A stretch of DNA of 64,000 bases from NCBI RefSeq assembly GCF_039710355.1, contig NZ_JBDKWZ010000020.1, positions 1 through 64,000 on the forward strand. The letters are read 5' to 3'. A program made the position numbers and the translations under genes. The stretch comes from Rapidithrix thailandica. GTDB taxonomy: Bacteria > Bacteroidota > Bacteroidia > Cytophagales > Flammeovirgaceae. Position 1 is the first letter of the stretch; each line of letters opens with the position of its first letter. The notes beneath the pieces were generated by a model. The model was not told the DNA's origin and did no database searches. It saw only the letters and a list, made by a program, of their open reading frames with translations. Of the stretch, positions 43,301 to 51,194 are shown piece by piece.

Positions 43301-43679
43301 TCCTAAGGCGATTCAAAAAATGCTGAATAAAGGCTATATCACCAAAGAAGATGGTATTCGTTTGCAAAAAACCATGGAAAAGGTAGTAAACCTGCCGGAG
43401 ATCAACACCTATTTTCAGCCACACCCCGGGCTCAGAGTACTGACCGAGCGAGAAGTCATCATACCGCAAGCTCCTAACCGCTATGCGATACTCCGACCCG
43501 ACCGGATCGTCTTTTACCAAGGCCTGGTCATTTTAATGGATTATAAAACAGGAATTGAAGAACTGGAAAAGCACAAAAAACAAATCAACCGCTATGCCTC
43601 GGTATTACGCAAAATGGGCTATAAAAAGATTCGAAAACTTATTATCTATACGGAACAGGCCCGGGTGGAAGAAGTTTGA
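40335..43679 (+). CDS. AddA-like UvrD/Rep helicase with RecB-type nuclease domain
   Basis: A 1114-residue SF1A helicase-nuclease. The start at 40335 places Walker A (RSSAGSGKT, Lys18) at its usual distance from the N-terminus; the frame is open 20 codons further up. Further motifs: AVTFTNAAANEMKERI, ILVDEFQDTSQMQW, VGDAKQAIYRFRGG, VMTIHKSKGLQFPVVILPF, LLYVALTRPEEKLF. The C-terminal ~150 residues carry the PD-(D/E)XK set: GILVHQAFE, RPDRIV, MDYKTG, then QINRYASVL. This fits AddA/RecB-like double-strand-break resection. The AddB-type partner usually found adjacent is not in this window. A minus-strand tRNA terminator follows. Confidence 0.9.
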   Translation: MNSQKNFQVYRSSAGSGKTFTLTKEYLKLAIACPGLFGEFHPRYFKTILAVTFTNAAANEMKERILGKLAAFSQKTEETDEMLLMIEAELKAQYPEQEFSLEVICKRAHTIHQHILHNYSDFSVSTIDSFNHRIVQSFKKDLGLPFNYEIEFDKDGLLQKAVDLLQNEVGEKLNKELSELLSEFTIYKADEGKSWFIDEDLIQFGKNIFHEEHYEAIAPLQGLELSDFKKLKNRLVGYVNEIDKSVKKLSDQALQLIEQHQLEAKSFYQGARGIYGYFQKHSLLSQPFYSIPANNYVKKTIDEDKWTKTKPSSFEEQAIETIKSQLRECFLQIEEIKQQETDLYIVASSLKNSIYLLATIHLIESQLQAVKAENNLVHISDFNRKINQIVEHEPVPYIFERIGEKYNHILVDEFQDTSQMQWHNLMPLVVNTLAKGMFNLIVGDAKQAIYRFRGGKSDLLVALPDSPSLHPESNLYHDTQVFHNEINVSQLQKNFRSKANIITFNNSFFEFFNTTLQEAYPDLPDYFNEVQQESNTQQGGHISIWTCPQEHAAQATLAQTLTLVEHLIHQESYKPSDIAILTRKNTEGAAISKHLIAAGYAVLSSESLLLNSSATIQFILNFFKVSLQPYDLKVKFDILYYLINQEGGEDVDSIIELLEEMKAIDNEAEQLALFQNYLSQHHQIHLDLHQLRNRSLHEIAEDIIRKFNLWSKVQEKAYLYRFLDVLSDYSQKNGNHLLDFLDFWNKKGSKFSIATPENANAIRVMTIHKSKGLQFPVVILPFAEWTTTPNTNHSIWRKWPENPLTPELSSVLLPYKKDLKQTRFAQDYQEEKQAAFLDAYNLLYVALTRPEEKLFILCKEQKTMIKPDEGVNNCGQLILHYLEKGPLQHEDSACKVSIQKPLPANVDCKLHLYFRDEKKPHYPKGKSLKSSKAPSIHLLHTDYSHKIQLRRNEGSGSESLLSVVDLYHKRVEGILVHQAFEFVKYQKDIPKAIQKMLNKGYITKEDGIRLQKTMEKVVNLPEINTYFQPHPGLRVLTEREVIIPQAPNRYAILRPDRIVFYQGLVILMDYKTGIEELEKHKKQINRYASVLRKMGYKKIRKLIIYTEQARVEEV

Positions 43680-43699
43680 TGCAAATCGCTTTCCACTAG

Positions 43700-43734
43700 A
43701 TGCTAAAAAGGCTACCTCATAAAAAGGTAGCCTT
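43700..43734 (-). terminator. Terminator downstream of the tRNA cluster
   Basis: AAGGCTACCT (43708-43717) pairs with AGGTAGCCTT (43725-43734). On the minus strand the hairpin ends in a T-tract (A5 at 43705-43709 on +), so it stops the minus-strand tRNA transcript, 10 bases past the last tRNA. Confidence 0.7.
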
Positions 43735-43743
43735 GTAATTTGG

Positions 43744-43816
43744 TGATCCCGCTGGGGCTCGAACCCAGGACCCTCTCCTTAAAAGGGAGATGCTCTACCA
43801 GCTGAGCTACGGAATC
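43744..43816 (-). tRNA. tRNA-Lys(TTT), copy 1
   Basis: 73-nt cloverleaf on the minus strand: acceptor GATTCCG/CGGGATC with discriminator A, D arm AGCTCAGCTGGTAGAGC, anticodon loop CTTTTAA (TTT), T arm with TTCGAGC. CCA is not encoded. Confidence 0.97.
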
Positions 43817-43888
43817 GGATGATACATTTGCATGTACTCAAAAAAGAAAAATAAACAATAATAACCGGTGGATGAAACCAAGCTTTGG

Positions 43889-43961
43889 TGATCCCGCTGG
43901 GGTTCGAACCCAGGACCCTCTCCTTAAAAGGGAGATGCTCTACCAGCTGAGCTACGGAATC
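43889..43961 (-). tRNA. tRNA-Lys(TTT), copy 2
   Basis: Same cloverleaf and anticodon as copy 1. It differs only in the T loop (TTCGAAC instead of TTCGAGC). The minus-strand transcript from copies 3-5 reads into it past a hairpin at 43998-44026. Confidence 0.97.
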
Positions 43962-43997
43962 ATTAGTTTTCACAAAAAAGCATCTGTAAAGAGGCAT

Positions 43998-44026
43998 AAA
44001 AAAGGCTGGAGGATAAAGCCAGCCTT
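43998..44026 (-). terminator. Hairpin terminator between tRNA-Lys copies 3 and 2
   Basis: AAGGCTGG (44002-44009) pairs with CCAGCCTT (44019-44026); on the minus strand it is followed by T6. It closely resembles the terminator after copy 1, including the flanking CCTTGTAATTTGGTGATC. Confidence 0.6.
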
Positions 44027-44035
44027 GTAATTTGG

Positions 44036-44108
44036 TGATCCCGCTGGGGCTCGAACCCAGGACCCTCTCCTTAAAAGGGAGATGCTCTACCAGCTGAGCT
44101 ACGGAATC
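44036..44108 (-). tRNA. tRNA-Lys(TTT), copy 3
   Basis: Identical to copy 1 over its 73 nt (T loop TTCGAGC) and sharing the same 3' flank GTAATTTGG, so copies 1 and 3 look like a recent duplication that includes the terminator stem. Confidence 0.97.
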
Positions 44109-44124
44109 TGATTATTTGGTAGTG

Positions 44125-44208
44125 TGCCCACGAGAAGATTCGAACTTCCACGGGCTTGCGCCCACCACCCCCTCAAGATGGCGTGTCTACCAATTCCACC
44201 ACGTGGGC
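44125..44208 (-). tRNA. tRNA-Leu(GAG)
   Basis: 84-nt class II tRNA with a long variable arm (GGTGGGCGCAAGCCCGT). Acceptor GCCCACG/CGTGGGC, anticodon stem CCATC/GGTGG, loop TTGAGGG giving anticodon GAG (reads CTC/CTT Leu). CCA is not encoded. Confidence 0.95.
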
Positions 44209-44254
44209 TTAATTTCAGATGATTCTTTGTTTACAAGCGTCTCTTGTAATATAG

Positions 44255-44327
44255 TGATCCCGCTGGGGTTCGAACCCAGGACCCTCTCCTTAAAAGGGAG
44301 ATGCTCTACCAGCTGAGCTACGGAATC
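44255..44327 (-). tRNA. tRNA-Lys(TTT), copy 4
   Basis: Same cloverleaf as the other Lys copies, with the TTCGAAC T loop of copy 2. It is the promoter-proximal gene of the minus-strand cluster; the upstream 130 bases toward 44461 must carry the promoter shared with the divergent + gene. Confidence 0.97.
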
Positions 44328-44461
44328 ATATCATTGCAAAAAACCAGGTGTTAAAAAACGCTAAATCTTAGATAAATCCCCTTCTTTTTGCGTCATTTGG
44401 CTTGTTTTTAAGCCCTTCCTTTTCGTTATTTGCGCTGCAAAACTAATACATAAATATTTCT

Positions 44462-45199
44462 ATGCAAAGGATTCCGAAACTTTTCTTTTTTACCTTTTTT
44501 TGCCTATTAACTCTAACTTCTGTTTCTCAATCAGTTAAAGCGGAAAAACCTTTAAAAAAATTATTTCAAGCCGATTCTTTATTTGAAATAGGCAATTATA
44601 CCGCCGCATTTGAGGTTTACCAGGGCATTTTACATCAAGAACAATTTTACTCTCCTCAGATGCTTTTACGGATGGCCTACGTCAAAGAAGGCTTGGGAGA
44701 TTATACTAGTTCTTTGTATTTCTTAAACCTTTACTATACACATAACCCCAATCAAAAAGTATTGGAAAAAATGTCTGAAGTAGCCAATGAGCACCGGTTG
44801 GAAGGTTATCAATTTAACGATAGGGAATTCTTTTCCTCTATGTATTACAAACATTATCCTGAACTGACCGCTGGCTTATTATTACTATTCACACTAGGGG
44901 CCTTATTGTTAGTTTATCAAAAAAGGAAAAACCGCCCTACCCTTCCTTTAGCCATCGTATATGCAATTTTAATGGTATTCACGTTTGGAGGATTGCATTG
45001 GGGTTTGTCCAATCACAGAGGGATTATTCACCATGAAGCGCTCTTAATGGAAGCCCCTTCTGCCGGAGCCAAGCAGTTAGAGTTAATACAAAAAGGGCAC
45101 CGGGTAGATATTTTAGGTAAAAAAGACATTTGGTACAGAATACGTTGGAAGGACCAAACCGCGTATGTTAGAGAAAACAACCTATTGGTCATCAAGTAG
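44462..45199 (+). CDS. TPR and SH3-like membrane protein (BatE-like)
   Basis: A 245-residue protein. It starts with a signal sequence (FFFTFFCLLTLTSVSQS) and TPR-like helices (residues 30-115: KKLFQADSLFEIGNYTAAFEVYQGIL, LLRMAYVKEGLGDYTSSLYFLNLYY). Two membrane helices follow (about 136-153 and 160-180), then a C-terminal bacterial SH3-type domain (LLMEAPSAGAKQLELIQKGHRVDILGKKDIWYRIRW, YVRENNLLVIK). The arrangement resembles BatE of aerotolerance operons, but no BatA-D genes are here. It starts opposite the tRNA cluster and has its own terminator. Likely a periplasm-facing scaffold. Confidence 0.7.
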   Translation: MQRIPKLFFFTFFCLLTLTSVSQSVKAEKPLKKLFQADSLFEIGNYTAAFEVYQGILHQEQFYSPQMLLRMAYVKEGLGDYTSSLYFLNLYYTHNPNQKVLEKMSEVANEHRLEGYQFNDREFFSSMYYKHYPELTAGLLLLFTLGALLLVYQKRKNRPTLPLAIVYAILMVFTFGGLHWGLSNHRGIIHHEALLMEAPSAGAKQLELIQKGHRVDILGKKDIWYRIRWKDQTAYVRENNLLVIK

Positions 45200-45234
45200 G
45201 CAAACGACCCTACCTAAACAGGAAGCCCATTTGG

Positions 45235-45264
45235 CCAAAGCTAGTTTTAGCTTTGGTTTTTTTT
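45235..45264 (+). terminator. Terminator after the TPR/SH3 gene
   Basis: CCAAAGCTA (45235-45243) pairs with TAGCTTTGG (45248-45256), 4-base loop, then T8. Confidence 0.9.
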
Positions 45265-45635
45265 GTCATAGAGCATGTCAGAAAGATACTTCCCCAAAAG
45301 AGACTATACACATACCCTCCTTTCTGACAAAAACCGTCCTGATTTTTAGTTGGCAAACAAGTATTTTTGAAGCAATCGCTTTTTAAAGTTGGACAGTATT
45401 ATGCAAGACACCCGGATTATCAAATATCCGGTAGTGTACACTAGCAAGGCATGTTTATTTAACCGGAGAATATACAAAAAACAGGTATTTCACAAAAACT
45501 GTATAATCACTATCAAAAACCACAATGTAATTTTTTGATAAACAATAGGATTTTTCAATGTAGGGAAAGTTGCATATTTGTTCTAGGTAATACTCACTAG
45601 ATGCAATTGATTATTTTTTACCAAATTCAATCCCA
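45265..45635. other. Non-coding gap before a small secreted protein
   Basis: About 370 bases with no supported gene. A small hairpin CCGGAT/ATCCGG sits at 45412-45431 without a T-tract. Just before 45636 is TTGCATATTTG (about 45569), close to a -7 element, which may be the promoter of the downstream gene. Confidence 0.35.
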
Positions 45636-46043
45636 ATGAAAAAATTACTACTATTCACCTCCGCATGTACGTTGTTATTTATTACGGTTGCATTTACCCC
45701 TGAAAGCGCAAGATTTGCCCGCCCCAGTTTAGAGGATATCGCTGAGGATTGGAAGCTTTCCCAACTTACCATCAATGGAGAGCCTTACGCTGGCAATACC
45801 TCCAACTTCCGGTTAGTCTTATCCGGAAACTATACCTATAAGCGAATCTCTTTAGAGGGTTTTGAAGACAAGGGATCATGGAGATGGGACAGACTCCAGA
45901 ATCAAATTATATTAAACAAAAATACGGAGTATGAAGAGGTATATCAAGTACAATACAGTGATGCAAACAGTACGATGACTTTCACGGAAAAAACATTTGA
46001 AAAAAACAATTCCTATCACACAGAATACATTCTTTGGAAATAA
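45636..46043 (+). CDS. Small secreted lipocalin-like protein
   Basis: A 135-residue protein with signal peptide MKKLLLFTSACTLLFITVAF and a compact beta-rich domain (DWKLSQLTINGEPY, FRLVLSGNYTYKRISLEGFEDKGSWRW, IILNKNTEYEEVYQVQYSDANSTMTFTEK). The alternation and the EDWKL / GSWRW / TFTEK pattern look like the lipocalin-like proteins common in Bacteroidota, which bind hydrophobic ligands or have no known role. A Cys in the signal region (SACT) is too early for a lipobox. No operon partners; function unassigned. Confidence 0.65.
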   Translation: MKKLLLFTSACTLLFITVAFTPESARFARPSLEDIAEDWKLSQLTINGEPYAGNTSNFRLVLSGNYTYKRISLEGFEDKGSWRWDRLQNQIILNKNTEYEEVYQVQYSDANSTMTFTEKTFEKNNSYHTEYILWK

Positions 46044-46183
46044 TACCCTGCGAAAACTAGCCATCAACCCAAAACTCTGTATATTTATGTTATACAGAGT
46101 TTTTTATTTCGAGTAAGTTAAACTTGATTTTTTAGAAAAAACACATTTTAATTGTGCTTCTGATATAATTCAAAATATAGTTT

Positions 46184-46191
46184 TATCTTTG
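46184..46191 (+). promoter_or_regulatory. Candidate -7 element of the receiver gene
   Basis: TATCTTTG matches TAnnTTTG about 95 bases before the GTG start of the response regulator. A correctly spaced -33 TTG is not seen. Confidence 0.3.
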
Positions 46192-46285
46192 TTGATTCTT
46201 CAAAAAGATTATATAATTTCACACAGTGTTCTGTTTCAAGTAATTGAAGGGAATTAATCAATAAAACTAAAATAAAAGCATAAAA

Positions 46286-46678
46286 GTGAAGAAATACAAT
46301 CAAATTCTCATCATTGATGATGATGAAATTAACAATTATGTAACCACCAAGTTTATTAAGAAAATGGATCTCAGTGATGTAGTAGATACCATTTCTAATG
46401 GCTCAAGCGCTATCAATTACCTAGAAAAATGCGAAGGCTCTAAAGGTAAATTCCCTGACTTGATTATTGTAGATATCAGCATGCCCATTATGGACGGTTT
46501 GGAGTTTTTGGAAATTTATGAACAGCGCTTTTGGAAAAAACATAAAGCTACCAAAATGGTTGTAATTACGGCTTCCATCCGGGAGAAAGATAAAGAAGAT
46601 GCCATGAGCTTCAAATGCATTTCCGGATTTTTAAATAAACCGGTAGATGTAGATAGCTTGACAAGGTTACTCAAATAA
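46286..46678 (+). CDS. Stand-alone receiver (CheY-like) response regulator
   Basis: A 130-residue single receiver domain. Acidic pocket DDDE (residues 11-14), phosphoacceptor Asp63 in IIVDISMPIMDG, conserved Thr/Ser in VITASIREKDKED and Lys in FLNKPVDVD. The start is GTG; no ATG gives the full first strand. Such single-domain regulators in Bacteroidota are usually phosphorylated by hybrid or PAS kinases elsewhere in the genome; none is adjacent here. No output domain. Confidence 0.92.
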   Translation: MKKYNQILIIDDDEINNYVTTKFIKKMDLSDVVDTISNGSSAINYLEKCEGSKGKFPDLIIVDISMPIMDGLEFLEIYEQRFWKKHKATKMVVITASIREKDKEDAMSFKCISGFLNKPVDVDSLTRLLK

Positions 46679-46999
46679 GCGGCAGCACCTCCCTTTTGAC
46701 AATTAAACCAAGTATTCCTGGAATTATACTCCCTCCTGCTCCTCCTCCATTTTTTACTTATTCTTTATATTTTTCATCCTTTTTGCTCTCTTCTGTGTCT
46801 TCATAGAAAAGCAGAAAGCATTTGGCCATATGACAATCTGTTTTTACTTCTTTCCCCCAAATAAAAGATAAACAGGAAATCAAATCTTAGTTATGTTACA
46901 TAATTATTTTATTGTAAATTACCCTAACGAAAGAACCGAATTTATTTCGTTCAGTGTTTTTTAACATATTTGCAAGCTGTTTATTCAATACATAAAAAA
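46679..46999. other. 321-base non-coding gap
   Basis: No gene supported. It holds a pyrimidine-rich stretch (46730-46800) and, close to the next start, AACGAAA (46926-46932) with TTTCGTT (46945-46951) as an inverted repeat. Then comes TAACATATTTGC, a near -7 element that probably drives the large propeller protein. Confidence 0.35.
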
Positions 47000-49900
47000 A
47001 TGAGATTCAACCTGACCATGCTAAAAAAAATACTACCTCTCTTGTTTGTACTTGCAGTGGTCCACTCCTCTTTAGCCCAATTCACCCAAGAAGATAAGTT
47101 TGGAAAAAACCGGGTACAATATAAAAACTTCCATTGGCGATATATTACCACTACCAATTTTGACATCTATTACTATGACGGAGGGTATGAAATTGCCAAA
47201 CTCGCCGCCAATATAGCCGAACAAGAATTCAACCGTATTACGGATTTGATCGGGCACTCTCCTTTTTATAAAACCAAAATATTTTTATACAACTCTGTGA
47301 TTGACCTCCGGCAAAGTAATATCGGAGTTAATCAACAAGGTATTGAAGTGGGGGGACAAACAAACTTCGTCCGGTCTGAGATAGAGGTAGCATTCACCGG
47401 GTTAAGACACACATTTAAACAGGAATTGACTCACGGGATTGCCGACATGTTTATTTTTGATATGATGTATGGCGGGAACCTGAAAGAGGTACTTCAAAGC
47501 TCGTACCTCTTAAACTTACCGGAATGGTTTATGGCCGGTGCCGCAAAATATGTTGCAGAAGGCTGGAATGTAGAATTGGATGATTATATGCGGGATATGT
47601 TAAGTAACCGGAAATTCAAACGTCCCGAAATTCTGACAGACAAAGAAGCCAAATTAGTTGGACAAGCTATCTGGAACTATGTAGCGGAAGAATACGGGTC
47701 TGCCAATATTTCAAATATCCTCAACCTTATCCGAATTGTCCGGAACGAAGAAGTCAGTATTCAACAAACATTGGGGGTATCGTATAAATCTTTTATGGAA
47801 GGGTGGAAAACCTTTTACCTGAAACAACTTTCTACCTTATCCGATCAACTTACTTTGCCTTCCGATGAGGCCATCCTTTTCAAAAACAACAAAAAGTATG
47901 ACTATAATAAAGTAAAATTCAGTCCTGATGGGCACTATTTGGCCTATACCACCAACTTTCAGGGAAAATACAAAGTAACCTTGGTAGACCTGCCCAACAA
48001 CAAATCCAAGGTATTACTAAGAGGCGGTTACAAGGTTATCAATCAAAAAATAGATAATAATATTCCCTTGGTAGAGTGGAGAGCCAATAGCGATTTGGCT
48101 ATTTTCTCTCCCAAAAACGGAAAAAATTATTTGTGGTTGGTCAATATCAGCAAAAAACGTGTTAAACGGAAAAAAAGGCACTTTTCCGACTTTAGCCAAA
48201 TCAAAGAATTTTCCATATCCAAAGGCGGAAATATGATTGTGATGGTAGGTGAGAGGAGAGGGAAATCCGATTTGTATTTACACGATATCCGGGGAAGACG
48301 CACCCAACAAATTACCAATGACGGATTTGATTATTTGGGCCCGCAATTCTTGGGTAGTACGGATAAAATCGTTTTTAGTTCTAACCGGGTTTCAGATACT
48401 CTGAAAAAGAAAGAAGAGAATCTCAAAGAGATTTCTTCTAACTTCAATTTATTTGTCTTGGATAGAAAGTCTCCAAAAGTATTGTCCCGTCTAACTAACA
48501 CCCTCAGCAGGGATATCAAACCTTTGCCAATCAATGAAAATGAAGTGGTATTTCTAAGCGATCAAAGGGGAATTTATCAACTCTACAAATACAACCTTCA
48601 AGACAGTATCTCTACACAACTTACCAATTACAAATTAAGTATTCAAGATTATGATATTGTGGGTGATCAAATAGCGATGGTGATGTACAAAGGGGGGAAG
48701 GAACAAATTTACCATATGGATCACATCGATTTGAATACGTCCAATTTCACCAATAAAACTTACCGGCAACAAGTATTGGACCTTCGGTACTTACAAACCA
48801 TAAAACGGAAACGGGCGCTAGAAGAACAAAAAAAGAAACTGGAAGAAGCCCAAAAGAAAAGAGAGGAAGAGGCTCAAATTCCGAAAAAGGAAGAGGAAAA
48901 AACAGCACAAGCCAAACCTCAGTTGGCAGATGATGAAGTAGATACCGATAATTACCAATTTGATACTTTCGCCAAAGAGAAAAAACAAAGTTTTCTGGAC
49001 CGGTACAAAGCCCGTCTGAAGTCCACAGACAAAGATGATACGCCCAAAGAAGTGAAAATCAGCCGGCCCAAACCCTATGAAAACCAATTTACAGTGGACA
49101 ATTTTGTAACATCACTATTGATAGATCCCTTAAGGGACTGGGGATTGCTGTTTGAAGTAGCCATGACCGATGTGATGGAAAACCATAAAATCAATGCAGG
49201 GCTATACGGACTTATCAACCTTAAAAACAGTAATTTTTATGGGGAGTACCAATACTTAAAAGGACGGTTGGATTATGGCTTACGCTATGAAAGGTATAAC
49301 CTGGAAAGAACAGGCGAAGCAATTGCACATGAGTATAGCTTGAACCACTTGCAGGCCTCTGTCTCCTACCCCTTTAACATTACTTCCAGAGTCACGCTTT
49401 CACCTTTTTATGCCTCTACCCGGTTTACCAATACGGATATAAGTCAATTGGCTCAGCCCGACCAAACCGACCATTATGCAGGAGCGAAAGCAGAATTCAC
49501 CTTTGACAATAGTTTGGTGACCGGTACGAATATGTTACAAGGTACCCGGGCCAAAATAAAAGTAGAACATTACTTTGGCTTAAAGGATTCTGAGAAAGGC
49601 TTTGGGAATTTGCTGGTCGATATCCGCCATTATCAAAAATTACATAAATCCATCATTTTCGCCACCCGGTTAAGCTACGGACAGTTTTTCGGAAACGCAG
49701 AGAAAACCTATCGTTTGGGAGGTACTTCCAATTGGATGTTTGCCGATATGGCCAACGAAGAAGAAGTAAACGTACAATCTGCTGAAGAAAACCGCTCTGA
49801 TTTACTTTTTACCAAATTTGCAACTCCTCTCCGGGGTTTTGATTTCAACCATTGGTCCGGGGCCAACTACATGCTTCTCAATGCCGAATTGAGAATTCCC

Positions 49901-50221
49901 TTGTTGAAATATTTTTACCGGGGAACTATCACGTCCAACTTCTTCAGAGATTTGCAGATCGTTGGTTTTACAGACATCGGTTCTTCCTGGACAGGCATCA
50001 GCCCTTTCAACAAAGAAAACTCTCTCAACACAGACTATGTGAATTCCGGGAATTTCAATATAAAAGTATCTAATTTCAAAAATCCGTTCTTGGTGGGCTA
50101 TGGTGCAGGCATCCGTACCACTATGCTAGGCTACTATGTCAAGTTCGATGTAGCCTGGGGTGTGGAAGACAAAGTAAGAAGCGATGCCAAATTCTATTTA
50201 TCACTGGGGCATGACTTTTAA
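47000..50221 (+). CDS. Large TolB-propeller/beta-barrel outer-membrane protein with peptidase-MA-like domain
   Basis: A 1073-residue exported protein; signal peptide MLKKILPLLFVLAVVHSSLA follows a short basic start (ATG 47000; upstream frame ignored). Region 1 (residues ~25-280) reads as a peptidase-MA-like domain: FKQELTHGIADMF, LPEWFMAGAAKYVAEGW. The zinc motif is QELTH, with the first His of HExxH replaced. Region 2 (~290-600) is a TolB/WD40-type propeller (YNKVKFSPDGHYLAYTTN, VFSSNRVSD, VVFLSDQRGIYQLYKYNL). A charged coiled segment rich in Lys/Glu follows (~610-665). The last ~370 residues form a BamA/TamA-type surface-antigen barrel, ending in FYLSLGHDF, with terminal Phe as outer-membrane proteins have. 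Probably an outer-membrane assembly or glycan-binding factor. Confidence 0.82.
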   Translation: MRFNLTMLKKILPLLFVLAVVHSSLAQFTQEDKFGKNRVQYKNFHWRYITTTNFDIYYYDGGYEIAKLAANIAEQEFNRITDLIGHSPFYKTKIFLYNSVIDLRQSNIGVNQQGIEVGGQTNFVRSEIEVAFTGLRHTFKQELTHGIADMFIFDMMYGGNLKEVLQSSYLLNLPEWFMAGAAKYVAEGWNVELDDYMRDMLSNRKFKRPEILTDKEAKLVGQAIWNYVAEEYGSANISNILNLIRIVRNEEVSIQQTLGVSYKSFMEGWKTFYLKQLSTLSDQLTLPSDEAILFKNNKKYDYNKVKFSPDGHYLAYTTNFQGKYKVTLVDLPNNKSKVLLRGGYKVINQKIDNNIPLVEWRANSDLAIFSPKNGKNYLWLVNISKKRVKRKKRHFSDFSQIKEFSISKGGNMIVMVGERRGKSDLYLHDIRGRRTQQITNDGFDYLGPQFLGSTDKIVFSSNRVSDTLKKKEENLKEISSNFNLFVLDRKSPKVLSRLTNTLSRDIKPLPINENEVVFLSDQRGIYQLYKYNLQDSISTQLTNYKLSIQDYDIVGDQIAMVMYKGGKEQIYHMDHIDLNTSNFTNKTYRQQVLDLRYLQTIKRKRALEEQKKKLEEAQKKREEEAQIPKKEEEKTAQAKPQLADDEVDTDNYQFDTFAKEKKQSFLDRYKARLKSTDKDDTPKEVKISRPKPYENQFTVDNFVTSLLIDPLRDWGLLFEVAMTDVMENHKINAGLYGLINLKNSNFYGEYQYLKGRLDYGLRYERYNLERTGEAIAHEYSLNHLQASVSYPFNITSRVTLSPFYASTRFTNTDISQLAQPDQTDHYAGAKAEFTFDNSLVTGTNMLQGTRAKIKVEHYFGLKDSEKGFGNLLVDIRHYQKLHKSIIFATRLSYGQFFGNAEKTYRLGGTSNWMFADMANEEEVNVQSAEENRSDLLFTKFATPLRGFDFNHWSGANYMLLNAELRIPLLKYFYRGTITSNFFRDLQIVGFTDIGSSWTGISPFNKENSLNTDYVNSGNFNIKVSNFKNPFLVGYGAGIRTTMLGYYVKFDVAWGVEDKVRSDAKFYLSLGHDF

Positions 50222-50252
50222 AACCTGTCTTATCACAAGATCATAAAATATT

Positions 50253-50301
50253 AACTACAAAGCTCAACAGGAATTTCCTATTGAGCTTTGTAGTTTTTTT
50301 T
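50253..50301 (+). terminator. Terminator after the propeller/barrel gene
   Basis: AACTACAAAGCTCAA (50253-50267) pairs with TTGAGCTTTGTAGTT (50281-50295), with AGGAA/TTCCT extending the stem past one mismatch; a T-tract follows. Confidence 0.9.
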
Positions 50302-50366
50302 ACCTCAAGTTACTGGCATTTCGCTAAAGCAGGGGCAAAGAGAACACCTTAGCACAAGCTCTTTGC

Positions 50367-51101
50367 TCAGTTTCGTTTGTAATTTTTGAAAAAGCTTTTG
50401 AATTTCATTTGAACAACCCCGAAAAAGGCTTCTTTGAAAATCCCCTTCGACATTTTGGAAGTTCCTTTAGTCCGGTCCGTAAAGATGATGGGGACCTCTT
50501 TGATCTTAAATTGATACTTCCAACAAGTAAACTTCATTTCAATCTGAAAAGCATAGCCTACAAACCTTACTTTATCCAGGTTAATGGTTTCCAAAACCTT
50601 ACGGGTGTAACACATAAATCCCGCAGTGGCATCTTTGATGGGCATTCCGGTGACCGTTTGTACATAAATACTGGCAAAGTAAGACATTAACACCCGGCTC
50701 ATCGGCCAGTTTACAACATTGACGCCCTGAATATACCTGGAGCCAACCGCAATATCATTTCCTTCTTTTGCGCAAGCATTATATAGTTTCACCAAGTCAT
50801 TGGGATTATGCGAGAAATCAGCATCCATTTCAAAAATGAATTCATACCCCCATTCCAGTGCTTTCTTAAACCCATGAATATATGCTGTACCCAAGCCCAG
50901 TTTTCCTTTCCGCTCTTCCAAATGAATTCTACCTGTATAAACCTCCATCAACTCCTTGACTTTGGCGGCTGTTCCATCGGGGGAGCCATCGTCTACAATC
51001 AGTAGATCAAAGGCAACATCTTGAGTCAATACGGCTTTAATAATCGCTTCTATATTCTCTATCTCATTGTAAGTAGGAATAATTACAATACATTTATCCA
51101 C
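50367..51101 (-). CDS. Polyprenol monophosphomannose synthase-like GT2
   Basis: A 244-residue GT-A family 2 enzyme without membrane helices. IIPTYNEIENIEAII, LLIVDDGSPDGTA, LEERKGKLGLGTAYIHGFKKAL, FEMDADFSHNP (the DxD metal site) and VGSRYIQGVNVVNW are the Dpm1 motifs, and RTKGTSKMSKGIFKEAF closes the domain. It makes polyprenyl-phosphate-mannose (or a related hexose) from GDP/UDP-sugar, the donor for GT-C enzymes. A GT-C mannosyltransferase-like gene lies 2.7 kb upstream on the same strand. The start is GTG. Confidence 0.9.
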   Translation of the reverse strand: MDKCIVIIPTYNEIENIEAIIKAVLTQDVAFDLLIVDDGSPDGTAAKVKELMEVYTGRIHLEERKGKLGLGTAYIHGFKKALEWGYEFIFEMDADFSHNPNDLVKLYNACAKEGNDIAVGSRYIQGVNVVNWPMSRVLMSYFASIYVQTVTGMPIKDATAGFMCYTRKVLETINLDKVRFVGYAFQIEMKFTCWKYQFKIKEVPIIFTDRTKGTSKMSKGIFKEAFFGVVQMKFKSFFKNYKRN

Positions 51102-51194
51102 TTTTTCTTCAGCTAATAGTTTGGTTTAGTAATATGCGGTTTCAGGCATGTTTAAGGTTGAAATCGTTAGTATTAGATACAGCGAAACACACAC

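Noticed and set aside
43744..44327. The repeated 73-base units as a CRISPR array or mobile repeat
   Set aside because: Each unit folds as a complete tRNA-Lys cloverleaf with a TTT anticodon, and spacing is irregular, so they are tRNA genes.
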